The translations under genes were made by a program, and so were the position numbers. A stretch of DNA of 64,000 nucleotides from Allosediminivita pacifica (GTDB lineage: Bacteria > Pseudomonadota > Alphaproteobacteria > Rhodobacterales > Rhodobacteraceae): contig NZ_QBKN01000020.1 in assembly GCF_003054175.1 (NCBI RefSeq), positions 1-64,000 on the forward strand. Direction: 5' to 3'. Numbering within the stretch: position 1 is the stretch's first letter; every line of letters starts with the position of its first letter. The notes beneath the pieces were generated by a model. It searched no databases and was not told where the DNA came from. It saw only the letters and a list, made by a program, of their open reading frames with translations. Below are positions 34,999-43,682 of the stretch, in pieces.

Positions 34999-35625
34999 TC
35001 AGCGGCGACGGTCTCGGCGCGAACTCATGGGCTGGAAGGCCACGCCCACATGCGCCTCGCAGTAGGGCTTGCCCTGCTGCACGGGCAGGCCACAGAACCA
35101 GAAGTCCGGCGTCGCAGGATCGCCGACGGGCCACTTGCAGGTCCGCTCGGTCAGCTCCATCAGCGTCAGCTTCTTGGCCTTCTTTTCCACTTCACTCACT
35201 TTCGCCAGCGCTTCGGGGCTGATCTCGTTGGCCGAGGGTTGCGGCGGCAGGGGCTGGCCAGCGGGCACTATGGTCTTGCCGGTCCGGCTGACCGGCGCGG
35301 CTGCAGGCCGTTCCTCGGCGGCGGGGATCGCCGGCTCGGGTTCGGGCTCGGCCGCAGCGGCGGGGGCAACAGGCTCGGCGATTTCCGGCTCGGGACGCGG
35401 TTCCTTGACAGGTTTCGCTTCCTTCACCGGCGCAGCGGCCGCAGCAGCGGGCGCGGCGGCCGGGGCAGGCGCAGCGCCGGCACGGTTCGACAGGCCCAGT
35501 CGATGCACCTTGCCGATCACCGCGTTGCGCGTCACGCCGCCCAGCTCCTTCGCGATCTGGCTCGCGGACTGGCCTTCGGACCACATCTTCTTCAGCAGCT
35601 CGACACGTTCATCGGTCCAGGACAT
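34999..35625 (-). CDS. gcrA: GcrA cell-cycle regulator
   Basis: 208 residues. The N-terminal DNA-binding domain is diagnostic: MSWTDERVELLKKMWSEGQSAS with IAKELGGVTRNAVIGKVHRLGL. A 100-residue Ala/Pro/Glu linker leads to the conserved C-terminus TCKWPVGDPATPDFWFCG, which contacts RNA polymerase sigma factor in Caulobacter. GcrA acts with CcrM methylation at GANTC sites. A terminator-like hairpin lies in its leader. Confidence 0.95.
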   Translation of the reverse strand: MSWTDERVELLKKMWSEGQSASQIAKELGGVTRNAVIGKVHRLGLSNRAGAAPAPAAAPAAAAAAPVKEAKPVKEPRPEPEIAEPVAPAAAAEPEPEPAIPAAEERPAAAPVSRTGKTIVPAGQPLPPQPSANEISPEALAKVSEVEKKAKKLTLMELTERTCKWPVGDPATPDFWFCGLPVQQGKPYCEAHVGVAFQPMSSRRDRRR

Positions 35626-35646
35626 GGGGGATTACCTCTATCGAAA

Positions 35647-35670
35647 AGGCGGCCCGCGATCAGGCCGCCT
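35647..35670 (-). terminator. Terminator-like hairpin in the gcrA leader
   Basis: AGGCGGCC / GGCCGCCT with an 8-nt loop, followed on the minus strand by TTTT, 22 bp before the gcrA start. It could end a transcript from further upstream or attenuate gcrA. Confidence 0.6.
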
Positions 35671-35747
35671 GTCGGAAAACTCGAGTGCCCCTATACTAAT
35701 CATCACGCCCCGAGTTACAAGGCGCCCGAACCGCGCCAGGAGGACCT

Positions 35748-36557
35748 ATGACCGACACGCAAAGCTTCGACCACGGCATCCGCCGCTTCGGCCGCATCAA
35801 CTGGATGGGGCTGTGGACGCTCAGCCTGCGCGAGGTCAAACGCTTCATGAACGTCTGGACGCAGACGCTGCTGGCGCCCCTGGTGACCGCGGGCCTCTTC
35901 CTCGTGATCTTCACCATCGCCATCGGCCCCCGGCGCGGCGACGTGATGGGCGTGCCCTTCACCACCTTCATCGCGCCCGGCATCCTGATGATGAACGTGA
36001 TCCAGAACGCCTTCGCCAACACCTCGAGCTCGATCATGGTCGCCAAGGTGCAGGGCAATATCGTCGACACGCTCATGCCCCCGCTCTCCCCGGGCGAGCT
36101 CGTGGCAGGCTACCTCGCAGGCGGCATCGCCCGCGGCGTCGTGGTGGCAGCGGCCATCGCTCTCGGTGTCTGGGCCGCCCTGGGCATCGTTCCCGCCCAC
36201 CCGCTGGCCCTGATCGTCTACGTGGTCCTCGGCGGCGCGTTCCTGTCGGGCCTCGGCATCCTTGCCGGCATCTACGCCCAGAAGTTCGACCAGATGGCCG
36301 CCATCACCAACTTCGTGGTCATGCCGCTCGCCTTCCTCTCGGGCACCTTCTACTCGGTCGAGGCCATGCCGCCGGTGCTCTACCAGATCACCCACGTGAA
36401 CCCGGTCTTCTACCTGATCGACGGCGCCCGTTGGAGCCTCATCGGCGTCTCCGACAGCGCGCCGCTCCTCGGCTTCGCCATCTCGCTGCTCGCCACTGCA
36501 GCGGTGGTCGTCGGGGCCTGGTGGCTTTTCCGTCGCGGCGCCCGCCTCAAGGCCTGA
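35748..36557 (+). CDS. ABC-2 type permease (YadH-like)
   Basis: 269 residues with six predicted helices. The ABC-2 signature lies in MPLSPGELVAGYLAGG-like PLSPGELVAGYLAGGIARG and in PLAFLSGTFYSVEAMPPVLYQITHVNPVFYLIDGAR. Likely exports a drug or lipid-linked molecule. No ATPase gene adjoins it, so the partner is encoded elsewhere. Confidence 0.88.
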   Translation: MTDTQSFDHGIRRFGRINWMGLWTLSLREVKRFMNVWTQTLLAPLVTAGLFLVIFTIAIGPRRGDVMGVPFTTFIAPGILMMNVIQNAFANTSSSIMVAKVQGNIVDTLMPPLSPGELVAGYLAGGIARGVVVAAAIALGVWAALGIVPAHPLALIVYVVLGGAFLSGLGILAGIYAQKFDQMAAITNFVVMPLAFLSGTFYSVEAMPPVLYQITHVNPVFYLIDGARWSLIGVSDSAPLLGFAISLLATAAVVVGAWWLFRRGARLKA

Positions 36558-36581
36558 CGCCGACGGGCATCACAGCACACG

Positions 36582-36616
36582 AAAAGACCGCCGCGCATCC
36601 CGCGCGGCGGTCTTTT
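36582..36616. terminator. Strong bidirectional terminator
   Basis: A 15-bp perfect stem, AAAAGACCGCCGCGC / GCGCGGCGGTCTTTT, loop ATCCC. The A-tract and T-tract make it active on both strands, between convergent permease and pcs genes. Confidence 0.92.
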
Positions 36617-36637
36617 AACTTCTGCACAAGGGCCGCC

Positions 36638-37360
36638 TCAGCGAGACTTCTGCGGCACTAGCTGCTGCGCGATCCCCGCGAAGATCAGGTAGATCGAGCT
36701 CACCACCAGCCCCCAGTGCGCCCAGCTCTGCGGATCGAAATCGACCCAGGCGGCCCAGCCGGCGCAGAAGGTCCAGACAAAGGCGACCGGCAGCGACACT
36801 GCCCGCCAGCGCGCCGTCCGCACCGGGTGGATGAACTTCAGCGGCAGGAACATGGCGACCGCCAGCACGACGACCAGCGCCATGATGATCCAGAAATCGG
36901 GCCGCACCGCGAACAGCACGATCACCAGCATGTTCCAGCACCCCGGGAACCCCTGGAAGGAATTGTCCGTGGTCTTCATCCGGCTGTCGGCGAAGTAGAG
37001 CGCGCTGGCGAAGGTGATCACGATGATCGCCATCCATCCCGTCCAGCCCGGCAGCAGCCCCGATCCGAAGAGCGCGAAGGCCGGAATGAAGACATAGGTC
37101 AGGTAGTCGATGATGAGGTCGAGCAGCACCCCGTCGAAACGGGGCGAATTGAGTTTCACGTCGTACTTCCGGGCCAGCGGACCGTCGACACCATCGACGG
37201 CGAAGGCCACGACCAGCCATAGGAACATGACCGACCATTGCTCCTGCGCCGCTGCAAGCAGCGCGAGCATGGCAAAGACCGCGCCGGTCGCGGTCAGCAG
37301 ATGCACCGAAAGAGCCCGGTGCTCGATCTGCGTGAGAGGATTGGTAAGCGGCTTCGTCAT
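36638..37360 (-). CDS. pcs: Phosphatidylcholine synthase
   Basis: 240 residues, about eight transmembrane helices. CDP-alcohol phosphotransferase motif DGVDGPLAR (56-64) then DGVLLDLIIDYLTY, with Asp81 and Asp85. The spacing between AR and the second half is longer than in PgsA, as in Pcs. It condenses choline with CDP-diacylglycerol. Start at MTKPLTNP; weak ribosome binding site. Confidence 0.9.
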   Translation of the reverse strand: MTKPLTNPLTQIEHRALSVHLLTATGAVFAMLALLAAAQEQWSVMFLWLVVAFAVDGVDGPLARKYDVKLNSPRFDGVLLDLIIDYLTYVFIPAFALFGSGLLPGWTGWMAIIVITFASALYFADSRMKTTDNSFQGFPGCWNMLVIVLFAVRPDFWIIMALVVVLAVAMFLPLKFIHPVRTARWRAVSLPVAFVWTFCAGWAAWVDFDPQSWAHWGLVVSSIYLIFAGIAQQLVPQKSR

Positions 37361-37432
37361 CGTTCTGTCATGACGGAATCGCGCGCCCGAGGCAAACATT
37401 CCGTACCGCCCGGACGGCATCATGCCGCCGTG

Positions 37433-38053
37433 TCACGTCATGTCCGGAGGCGTGCGCATGAGCTCGGCCAGCGCCCCGAGCTCCGACCCGATTCCTCCGC
37501 CCACCGCGCCTGCGGCCCCAAGACGCGCGGCCTCGTCCTTGTTCTGGTTCAGCTTCCAGGTGCTTTCGACCTCGGCGATCTCGAACCGGAACGGCAGAAT
37601 CATCCTCAGCATCCGCGCCTTCGCCTCCGGGTCCATCTTGTCCATGGTCCAGGGTGGTTTCGGCAGCCGCTCCTCGAACTGCGCCGACTGCCGGGCGAGC
37701 ATGCCCTCCATCTCCACATGCGGCAGCGCGCGAAGCACACCTGTCAGATGTACCGCCACGTAGTTCCATGTGGGCACCTGCCCCGGGTCTCCGTACCAGT
37801 CGGGCGAAATATAGCCGTCGGGCCCGCTCACCGCGATCCGCGCCGCGACACCTTCTTCCACGGCCCGGCAGATCGGGTTCGACCGCACCAGGTGCAGCTC
37901 CGCGCTCGCACCATCCGTCGAGAGAAGGAAGGGCACATGCGACAGAAGCGGCGCGCCGCCGCCCGACACCGCCAGGATGCCGAAACCGCGCTCCCGCGCA
38001 AACTCAAGTGACCGCGCGGCGCCGGTCTTCCGGAAAACGGGATTCGGGTGCAT
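37433..38053 (-). CDS. PaiB-type FMN-binding negative transcriptional regulator
   Basis: 206 residues, starting MHPNPVFR. Family segments are LLSHVPFLL, RSNPICRA, ISPDWYGDPGQVPTWNYVAVHLTG and MLRMILPFRFEI. PaiB proteins have the flavin-reductase-like split barrel; in Bacillus PaiB affects sporulation and protease genes, but here the role is open. Confidence 0.9.
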   Translation of the reverse strand: MHPNPVFRKTGAARSLEFARERGFGILAVSGGGAPLLSHVPFLLSTDGASAELHLVRSNPICRAVEEGVAARIAVSGPDGYISPDWYGDPGQVPTWNYVAVHLTGVLRALPHVEMEGMLARQSAQFEERLPKPPWTMDKMDPEAKARMLRMILPFRFEIAEVESTWKLNQNKDEAARLGAAGAVGGGIGSELGALAELMRTPPDMT

Positions 38054-38116
38054 GTCCTCTCCTTGCCTGTGGCGCCGCCAGCTTCCCGGCCCGCAGGACC
38101 CGGCGCAAGGCGCCCG

Positions 38117-38184
38117 GCTTCTTCTTGGCAGAAATACTCCGGGGTGAATGGCGCGCGGCACGCGCGCCAGAGGGGCAGCGCCCC
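38117..38184 (-). repeat. REP-like 3'-end element, copy 2
   Basis: On the minus strand: AGGGGC-GCT-GCCCCT, then a second stem GGCGCGCG / CGCGCGCC, then CCCCGGAGTATTTCTGCC and AAGAAGAAGCC. It starts 9 bp after the mtaB stop, in the same orientation as mtaB. Confidence 0.75.
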
Positions 38185-38192
38185 TCGCGCTC

Positions 38193-39461
38193 CTACAGGG
38201 GCACGGCGGTCAGCTGGCTGCCTTCGTACCCGGTCACCCGCGCCGCGACGATGGCGCCTTCGGCCTGTGGCGCGGCAAAGCGCACCTCGGTGAACTGCTC
38301 GGTCCGGCCCATGTCAGGCGCCTCCATCAGCACCGAATGCGACCGGCCGGACTGACCGGCCAGATGCTTCTCGACCGCGGCGGCCCCGGCCGCCCGCAGG
38401 CGCCCGGCGCGCTCCTTTATGACCGCCCCGTTGACGCGGTTCGGGATGCGCGCGGCAGGCGTGCCGGGACGGGCCGAATAGGGAAAGACATGCAGCCAGG
38501 TCAGGTCGCAGTCCTCCACCAGCTTCAGCGAATTCTCGAAATGCGCCTCGCTCTCGGTGGGGAACCCGGCGATGATATCCGCGCCGAAGGTCATCTCGGG
38601 CCGCAGCTTCCGGGCCTCCTCGCAAAAGGCGATGGCATCGTCGCGCAGGTGCCGCCGCTTCATCCGCTTCAGGATCAGATCGTCGCCGTGCTGGAGCGAC
38701 AGGTGCAGGTGCGGCATCAGCCGCTTTTCCGTCGCGATGGCCAGCATCAGGTTCGCGTCCGCCTCGATCGAATCGATCGAGCTGATGCGCAGCCGCGGCA
38801 GGTCCGGCACCAGCTTCAGGATCCGCATGACCAGATCGCCCAGCCGCGGCTCGCCCGGCAGGTCGGCGCCCCAACTTGTCAGGTCCACGCCGGTCAGCAC
38901 CACCTCGTTGTAGCCGCGCCCGACCAGCCGCTTGATCTGGTCCACGACGACGCCCGCCGGGACCGAGCGCGAATTGCCGCGGCCATAGGGGATGATGCAG
39001 AAGGTACAGCGGTGGTCGCAGCCATTCTGCACCTGCACGTAGGCGCGAGACCGCGTGCCGAACCCGTCGATCAGGTGGCCCGCCGTCTCGGTCACCGACA
39101 TGATATCGTTGACCTGCACGGCCTCCGTCTCGCCGATGAAATCGGCCGACAGCCCCTTCCAGGTCTCGGGCGACATCTTCTCGGTATTGCCGATGACCGC
39201 GTCGACCTCTGCCATCGAGGAAAAGCCCTCGGGGTCGATCTGCGCGGCACAGCCGGTCACGATCACCCGCGCGTCGGGGTTCTCGCGCCGCAGGCGCCGG
39301 ATCTCTTGCCGCGCTTTGCGGACGGCCTCCTGCGTCACCGCGCAGGTATTGACCACGACGGCATTGTCGACGCCCGCCTCTTCGGCAAGCGCCTTCATGG
39401 CCTCGGTCTCGTAGGCGTTGAGCCGGCAGCCCAGCGTCGTGAATTTCGGCGCGTCCGTCAT
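38193..39461 (-). CDS. mtaB: tRNA t6A37 methylthiotransferase MtaB
   Basis: 422 residues. N-terminal UPF0004 domain with three cluster cysteines (TLGCRLN, NTCAVT, VTGCAAQ), then the radical-SAM motif CDHRCTFCIIPYGRG. It converts t6A to ms2t6A at position 37 of tRNA decoding ANN codons. TLGCRLNAYE and the order of motifs favour MtaB over MiaB or RimO. Start overlaps the dapF stop (ATGA). Confidence 0.94.
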   Translation of the reverse strand: MTDAPKFTTLGCRLNAYETEAMKALAEEAGVDNAVVVNTCAVTQEAVRKARQEIRRLRRENPDARVIVTGCAAQIDPEGFSSMAEVDAVIGNTEKMSPETWKGLSADFIGETEAVQVNDIMSVTETAGHLIDGFGTRSRAYVQVQNGCDHRCTFCIIPYGRGNSRSVPAGVVVDQIKRLVGRGYNEVVLTGVDLTSWGADLPGEPRLGDLVMRILKLVPDLPRLRISSIDSIEADANLMLAIATEKRLMPHLHLSLQHGDDLILKRMKRRHLRDDAIAFCEEARKLRPEMTFGADIIAGFPTESEAHFENSLKLVEDCDLTWLHVFPYSARPGTPAARIPNRVNGAVIKERAGRLRAAGAAAVEKHLAGQSGRSHSVLMEAPDMGRTEQFTEVRFAAPQAEGAIVAARVTGYEGSQLTAVPL

Positions 39462-40291
39462 GCGCCCTCCAGCCAGTCAGATGTCAGCACGCCGTCAAAG
39501 ACATACGCCGTCGGTCCGGTCATCCAGACACCGTCCTCGCGCCAGTCGACCTGCAGCTCGCCGCCATCAAGGCAGACCGTCACCGCGCGCCCGGTCAGCC
39601 CCCGCCGCGCCGCGGCCACCGCAACCGCACAGGAGGACGACCCCGAGGCCAATGTGATCCCCGCGCCGCGCTCCCAGACGCGCATGCGAAGCCGGTCGGG
39701 ACCGGCAAGGCTCACCACCTGCACATTGGTGCGTTCGGGGAACAGCGGATGATGCTCGTAGCGGGGGCCGAAGCTTTCCAGCGGCACCGCCTCGGCGTCC
39801 TCGACGAAGAAGCTGCAATGCGGATTGCCCATGCCGGTCGCGGTCGGCACCCCCTCGATGGGCAGCTCCAGCGTGTCCATCTCCTCGGCCAGCGGGATCT
39901 CGTCCCACTTGAGCTGAGGCGGTCCCATGTTGACCGAGGTCAGCCCGCCGCCTGCCTCCCGCACGGCAAGCCTGCCGTGGTCGGTGGTCAGCTCCAGCGC
40001 CGTCCGGCCGGTCTCGTCCAACAGCATCCGGCCGATGCAGCGCGTGGCGTTGCCGCAGGCCGCCGACAGCGAGCCGTCAGCGTTGTAGAAGGTCAGGTGC
40101 GCATCGCTGTCCCCGCGCTCCGAGATCACCGCAAGCTGGTCGAATCCCACCCCGCGGTTGCGGTCGGCCAGCCGAGAGGCCAGCGCCGGGGTCATCTCCA
40201 CCGCACGCGCACGCGCGTCGAGAACGACGAAATCGTTCCCCAGCCCATGCATCTTCATGAAGGGCAGGCGGTCTGTCCCACGCGTGTTCAT
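39458..40291 (-). CDS. dapF: Diaminopimelate epimerase, second catalytic Cys replaced
   Basis: 277 residues. Family segments MKMHGLGNDFVVLD, GVGFDQL, NADGSLSAACGNATRC (first catalytic Cys79) and MGNPHCSFFVED are intact. At the second site, normally ACGSG, the sequence is ERGAGITLASGSSSCA, so Ser216 replaces the catalytic Cys, with a Cys five residues later. DapF makes meso-diaminopimelate for lysine and peptidoglycan. ATG codons at 40300 and 40258 are alternatives. Confidence 0.88.
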   Translation of the reverse strand: MNTRGTDRLPFMKMHGLGNDFVVLDARARAVEMTPALASRLADRNRGVGFDQLAVISERGDSDAHLTFYNADGSLSAACGNATRCIGRMLLDETGRTALELTTDHGRLAVREAGGGLTSVNMGPPQLKWDEIPLAEEMDTLELPIEGVPTATGMGNPHCSFFVEDAEAVPLESFGPRYEHHPLFPERTNVQVVSLAGPDRLRMRVWERGAGITLASGSSSCAVAVAAARRGLTGRAVTVCLDGGELQVDWREDGVWMTGPTAYVFDGVLTSDWLEGA

Positions 40292-40420
40292 GCGCCGCAT
40301 ATACGGATCACGTCCGCCCCTTTCCAGAGCAGTCTTGAGCGACACCGCGAAACACCCGCGTTTCGCTCGATTTTATGGGTTGACCCCCCCGAACGCCTTC
40401 CCTAGATACGCCGCCACAGT

Positions 40421-40496
40421 GGGCCGTTAGCTCAGTTGGTAGAGCAACTGACTTTTAATCAGTGGGTCGCAGGTTCGAATCCTGCACGGCTCACCA
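40421..40496 (+). tRNA. tRNA-Lys (anticodon TTT)
   Basis: 76 nt with encoded CCA. Acceptor GGGCCGT pairs with ACGGCTC. D-loop AGCTCAGTTGGTAGAGC, anticodon stem ACTGA/TCAGT with loop CTTTTAA, and T-arm GCAGGTTCGAATCCTGC are canonical. Confidence 0.97.
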
Positions 40497-40654
40497 CTTC
40501 ATTCAGATCCGGGCAACCAGATGCCGGTCGTCGCCAGTGGCAGACGATCCGTGCCAACGCCCGGACTCCGGATCGTTTCCGTCGCCAACATCCCCGACTC
40601 CGTACCTCCTGCGCAAGGATTGAGCAGAATCCCTACTGATTCCCCCCTAGATGG

Positions 40655-40706
40655 TTAATCGATTAATTTACGATTGACCGAAGAAGAATCGCTCGCTTAA
40701 TCGTTT
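40655..40706. promoter_or_regulatory. Probable LacI-family operators before the nucleoside operon
   Basis: A perfect 12-bp palindrome with central CG, TTAATCGATTAA (40655-40666), and a related TTAATCGTTT at 40697-40706, 42 bp apart (about four helical turns). LacI-family operators typically centre on CG. They lie 20-71 bp before the lacI-type gene, fitting autoregulation of the whole operon. Confidence 0.7.
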
Positions 40707-40725
40707 CACCAACGATGGAGCGCAG

Positions 40726-41721
40726 ATGACCAGCCTCAAGCAGATCGCCAGGGATATCGGGGTGTCGACCGCCACCGTGTCCAATGCCCTCTCGGGCAAG
40801 GGGCGCGTCTCCGAGGAGCTGGCCACCCGCATCCGGACGCTTGCGAGCGAGCTGGGCTATCGCCCCAGCAGTGCCGCCCGCGCGCTCAAGACCGGGCAGA
40901 GCGGCATCCTCGGGCTGGTGATGCCGGACCTGACGAACCCGCTTTTCCCCCGCATCGCGCAGAACCTCTCGATCGCCGCGGAAAGTCGCGGGCTCGGCAT
41001 CCTGATCGCGGATTCGCGCGGCGATGCCGCCCGCCAGGACGAGGCGCTGACCCAGCTTGTCGGGCGCGGCGTCGACGGCATCGTCATCGTGCCGCAGAAG
41101 GGCACCTCCCCGGTGCCCGACGGCATTCCCGCGGTCGTCATCAATACCGCCTCGGACCCGCGCACCACCGTCTCCGCCGACCACCTCGGCGGCGGGCGGC
41201 AGCTCGGCACGCATATCGCGGGCCTGGGCCACCGCGAGGTCGTCCTTCTGGGGGGCGATGCGGTGTCCGAGGTGCAGCAGGACCGCATCCGCGGCATGAT
41301 CGAGGGGCTTGGCCCCGACGCCCGGCACCACGTCGCCTGGGGCGAGGCGGGCCTCGACGCCGTACCCCACCTGATCGAAGGCGGGGCAACCGCCGTCATG
41401 GCCACCTCGGACCTGATCGCACTTGGCGCCCATTCGCGGCTGTCGCGTGCCGGCCTCTCGGTGCCGGGCGATGTCAGCCTGACCGGCTTCGACGACCTGC
41501 CGCTCGCCACCGCCATGCACCCGGAACTGACGACCATCGCGCAGGACGTGCAGACCATTGCCGAACACGCGCTCGACGTCCTAGCCCGCCGCATTGCCGG
41601 TCACGCCCCGGACGACCCCTCGCTGGCCGTTCCCATGCGGCTGGTGCTGCGCACCTCGACTGCGGTCCCGCGCGCCCTCTCACGACAGCAAGAAACTGAC
41701 CAACAAGGAGCCAACTCATGA
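40726..41721 (+). CDS. LacI-family transcriptional regulator
   Basis: 331 residues. Helix-turn-helix SLKQIARDIGVSTATVSNALSGKG at the N-terminus, hinge RPSSAARALKTG, then a periplasmic-binding-type ligand domain (GLVMPDLTNPLFPRIAQN ... SLTGFDDLPLATAMHPELTTI). GGAG precedes the ATG. First gene of an operon, overlapping the binding-protein gene (ATGA). Ligand is probably a nucleoside, inferred from the enzymes encoded downstream. Confidence 0.9.
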   Translation: MTSLKQIARDIGVSTATVSNALSGKGRVSEELATRIRTLASELGYRPSSAARALKTGQSGILGLVMPDLTNPLFPRIAQNLSIAAESRGLGILIADSRGDAARQDEALTQLVGRGVDGIVIVPQKGTSPVPDGIPAVVINTASDPRTTVSADHLGGGRQLGTHIAGLGHREVVLLGGDAVSEVQQDRIRGMIEGLGPDARHHVAWGEAGLDAVPHLIEGGATAVMATSDLIALGAHSRLSRAGLSVPGDVSLTGFDDLPLATAMHPELTTIAQDVQTIAEHALDVLARRIAGHAPDDPSLAVPMRLVLRTSTAVPRALSRQQETDQQGANS

Positions 41722-42743
41722 AATCGACCCTGTCCCTTCTCGCGCTCGGCTGTGCCGCCAGCGCGCTCGCCACCGCCGCCACGGCCCAGGACAAGACCCT
41801 GACCATCTCGGTCTATTCCTTCGCCCAGGACGAATACACCGAGGCGCTCTACGAGCCCTTCGAGGAAATGTGCGGCTGCGACGTGGTGGTCGAGACCGGC
41901 AACAGCGTCGAGCGCATGGCCAAGATCGAAGCCAACGCCGCGGACCCGGTCATCGACATGGCCGTGATCTCGACGCAGGACGCGCTCAGCCTTGCCGAAA
42001 AGGACCTGCTCGCCCCCATCGACAGCTCGAAACTCTCGAACTTCGACAAGCTCTACGACAGCGCCAAGGACCCCAACGGCGACGGCATGGCGGTGGGCTA
42101 CACCTACTATGCCTCCTCGATCGTCTACCGCTCGGACCTTGTCGAGATCGACAGCTGGGGCGACCTGCTGGGTGACGAGCTGGCCGGCCAGGTGGCGCTG
42201 CCCAACATCACCGGCACGCAAGGCCCGCTCACGCTCATGATGCTGGGCAAGGCCATGGGCGAGACCGAGGACTACGGCCAGGTTATCTCGACCATCGGCG
42301 AGCATTCCGACGACATCGTCACCTTCTATTCCCGCTCGTCCGAGCTGGTGCAGCTCATGAACCAGCAGGAAGTGATCGCGGCGCCCGTGGGCAAGTTCGC
42401 CTGGGGCAGCTTCAAGGACGCGGGCCTGCCCTTCGCTTGGGCCACGCCCGAGGAAGGCCAGGCCGGCGGCATGAACGTGATGGTCATGACCAAGGACAAC
42501 GGCAACGAGGAACTCGCCTACGAGTTCATGGATTACTGGCTCTCGACCGAGGTGCAGACCAAGATCGCCGAGATGCTGGTGGACAGCCCCGCCAACAAGG
42601 AGGTCGAGGTCAGCGAAGAGATCGCCGACAACCTGACCTACGGCGCCGACGTCATCAATTCGCTCAACATCATGCCCGCCTCCGAGATCGTCGAGAACCG
42701 CGAGGCCTGGGTCGAGCAGTGGAACGCCGAGGTGATCCGCTAA
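41718..42743 (+). CDS. ABC solute-binding protein, polyamine (PotD) type, probable nucleoside ligand
   Basis: 341 residues. Signal peptide LLALGCAASALATAATAQ, cleaved near 24. Mature segments resemble PotD/PotF: ISVYSFAQDEYTEALYEPFEE, VETGNSVERMAKIEAN, YASSIVYRSDLV and PANKEVEVSEE. Despite the polyamine-type fold, its operon encodes a nucleoside hydrolase and adenine deaminase, so a purine nucleoside or base is the likely ligand (inference). A GC hairpin follows the stop. Confidence 0.86.
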   Translation: MKSTLSLLALGCAASALATAATAQDKTLTISVYSFAQDEYTEALYEPFEEMCGCDVVVETGNSVERMAKIEANAADPVIDMAVISTQDALSLAEKDLLAPIDSSKLSNFDKLYDSAKDPNGDGMAVGYTYYASSIVYRSDLVEIDSWGDLLGDELAGQVALPNITGTQGPLTLMMLGKAMGETEDYGQVISTIGEHSDDIVTFYSRSSELVQLMNQQEVIAAPVGKFAWGSFKDAGLPFAWATPEEGQAGGMNVMVMTKDNGNEELAYEFMDYWLSTEVQTKIAEMLVDSPANKEVEVSEEIADNLTYGADVINSLNIMPASEIVENREAWVEQWNAEVIR

Positions 42744-42760
42744 CCCTTCCGAGCATGCGT

Positions 42761-42786
42761 GCGGGGGCCGTCCGGCGTGCCCCCGC
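42761..42786 (+). other. Intercistronic hairpin after the binding-protein gene
   Basis: GCGGGGGC / GCCCCCGC stem with a 10-nt loop, 18 bp after the stop. Such stems often protect the 3' end of binding-protein mRNA or partly terminate, making more binding protein than permease. Confidence 0.6.
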
Positions 42787-42854
42787 CGTCTTCCCCGGTG
42801 CGGTTCGCCGCGCCGGGGGTGCAACCATCTGATTTTCAAGCGGGGATCGCTTTC

Positions 42855-43679
42855 ATGTTCCGCAACAGGCGCGAAGGGCTGGCACTGGCCCTTCCGGCGG
42901 CAATCTTCTCGTCGCTGCTCTTTCTCGCCCCGGTGGCGGTCCTCCTGTCCGAGGCCTTTCGCGGCACCGGCGGTGGCTTCTCGCTGCAGGGCTACGTCGA
43001 TTTCTTCTCGGCGCCGCTGAACCGCACGGTCTTCCTGCGGACGCTCAAGCTCGGCGCGCTGGTCGCGGGCAGCGCCGCGGTGATCGGCTATGCCGCCGCC
43101 TTCTGCATCGTGAACCTCGGCGGACGCGCCCGCGGGACGATCTTCGGCATGGTGGTCCTGCCGCTGATGATCTCGCCCGTGGCGCGGACCTACGCCTGGA
43201 TCGTGATCCTCGGCCGCACCGGTATCGTCAACGGCGCCATCACCGGGCTTGGCCTTTCGGAGTCGCCCCTGCGGCTGCTCTTCACCGAAACCGCCGTCTA
43301 CCTCGGCCTGTTGCAGCTGTTCCTGCCGCTGATGATCATCTCGCTGGTCTCGGCGATGGAGAACATCCCCCGCGACGTGATCCCCGCGGCGCGCGTGCTG
43401 GGGGCAAGCTGGATCTCGGTCTTCTTCAAGGTGATCCTGCCGCTCACGAAAGAGGGCCTGGTGATCGGCGGCACGCTGGTCTTCACCGGCTCGCTCACCG
43501 CCTACATCACCCCCGCGATCCTCGGCGGATCCAAGGTGCTGATGCTGGAGACGCTGCTCTACCAGCGCGTGAACGTCTCGAACGACTTCGTCTCGGCCAG
43601 CGTCATCGCCATGATCCTCATCGTCATGTCCTTCTCGGCGAACCTTCTGCTGAAGAAGATCGCCACGGCCCGGAGCTGA
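42855..43679 (+). CDS. ABC permease 1 (PotB type)
   Basis: 274 residues, six helices. The inner-membrane coupling motif is SAMENIPRDVIPAARVLGASWISVFFKVILPLTKEG (EAA loop). MVVLPLMISPVARTYAWIVILG is typical of PotB/PotH. Start at MFRNRREGL. Forms the channel with the next permease. Confidence 0.9.
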   Translation: MFRNRREGLALALPAAIFSSLLFLAPVAVLLSEAFRGTGGGFSLQGYVDFFSAPLNRTVFLRTLKLGALVAGSAAVIGYAAAFCIVNLGGRARGTIFGMVVLPLMISPVARTYAWIVILGRTGIVNGAITGLGLSESPLRLLFTETAVYLGLLQLFLPLMIISLVSAMENIPRDVIPAARVLGASWISVFFKVILPLTKEGLVIGGTLVFTGSLTAYITPAILGGSKVLMLETLLYQRVNVSNDFVSASVIAMILIVMSFSANLLLKKIATARS

Positions 43680-43682
43680 GCC

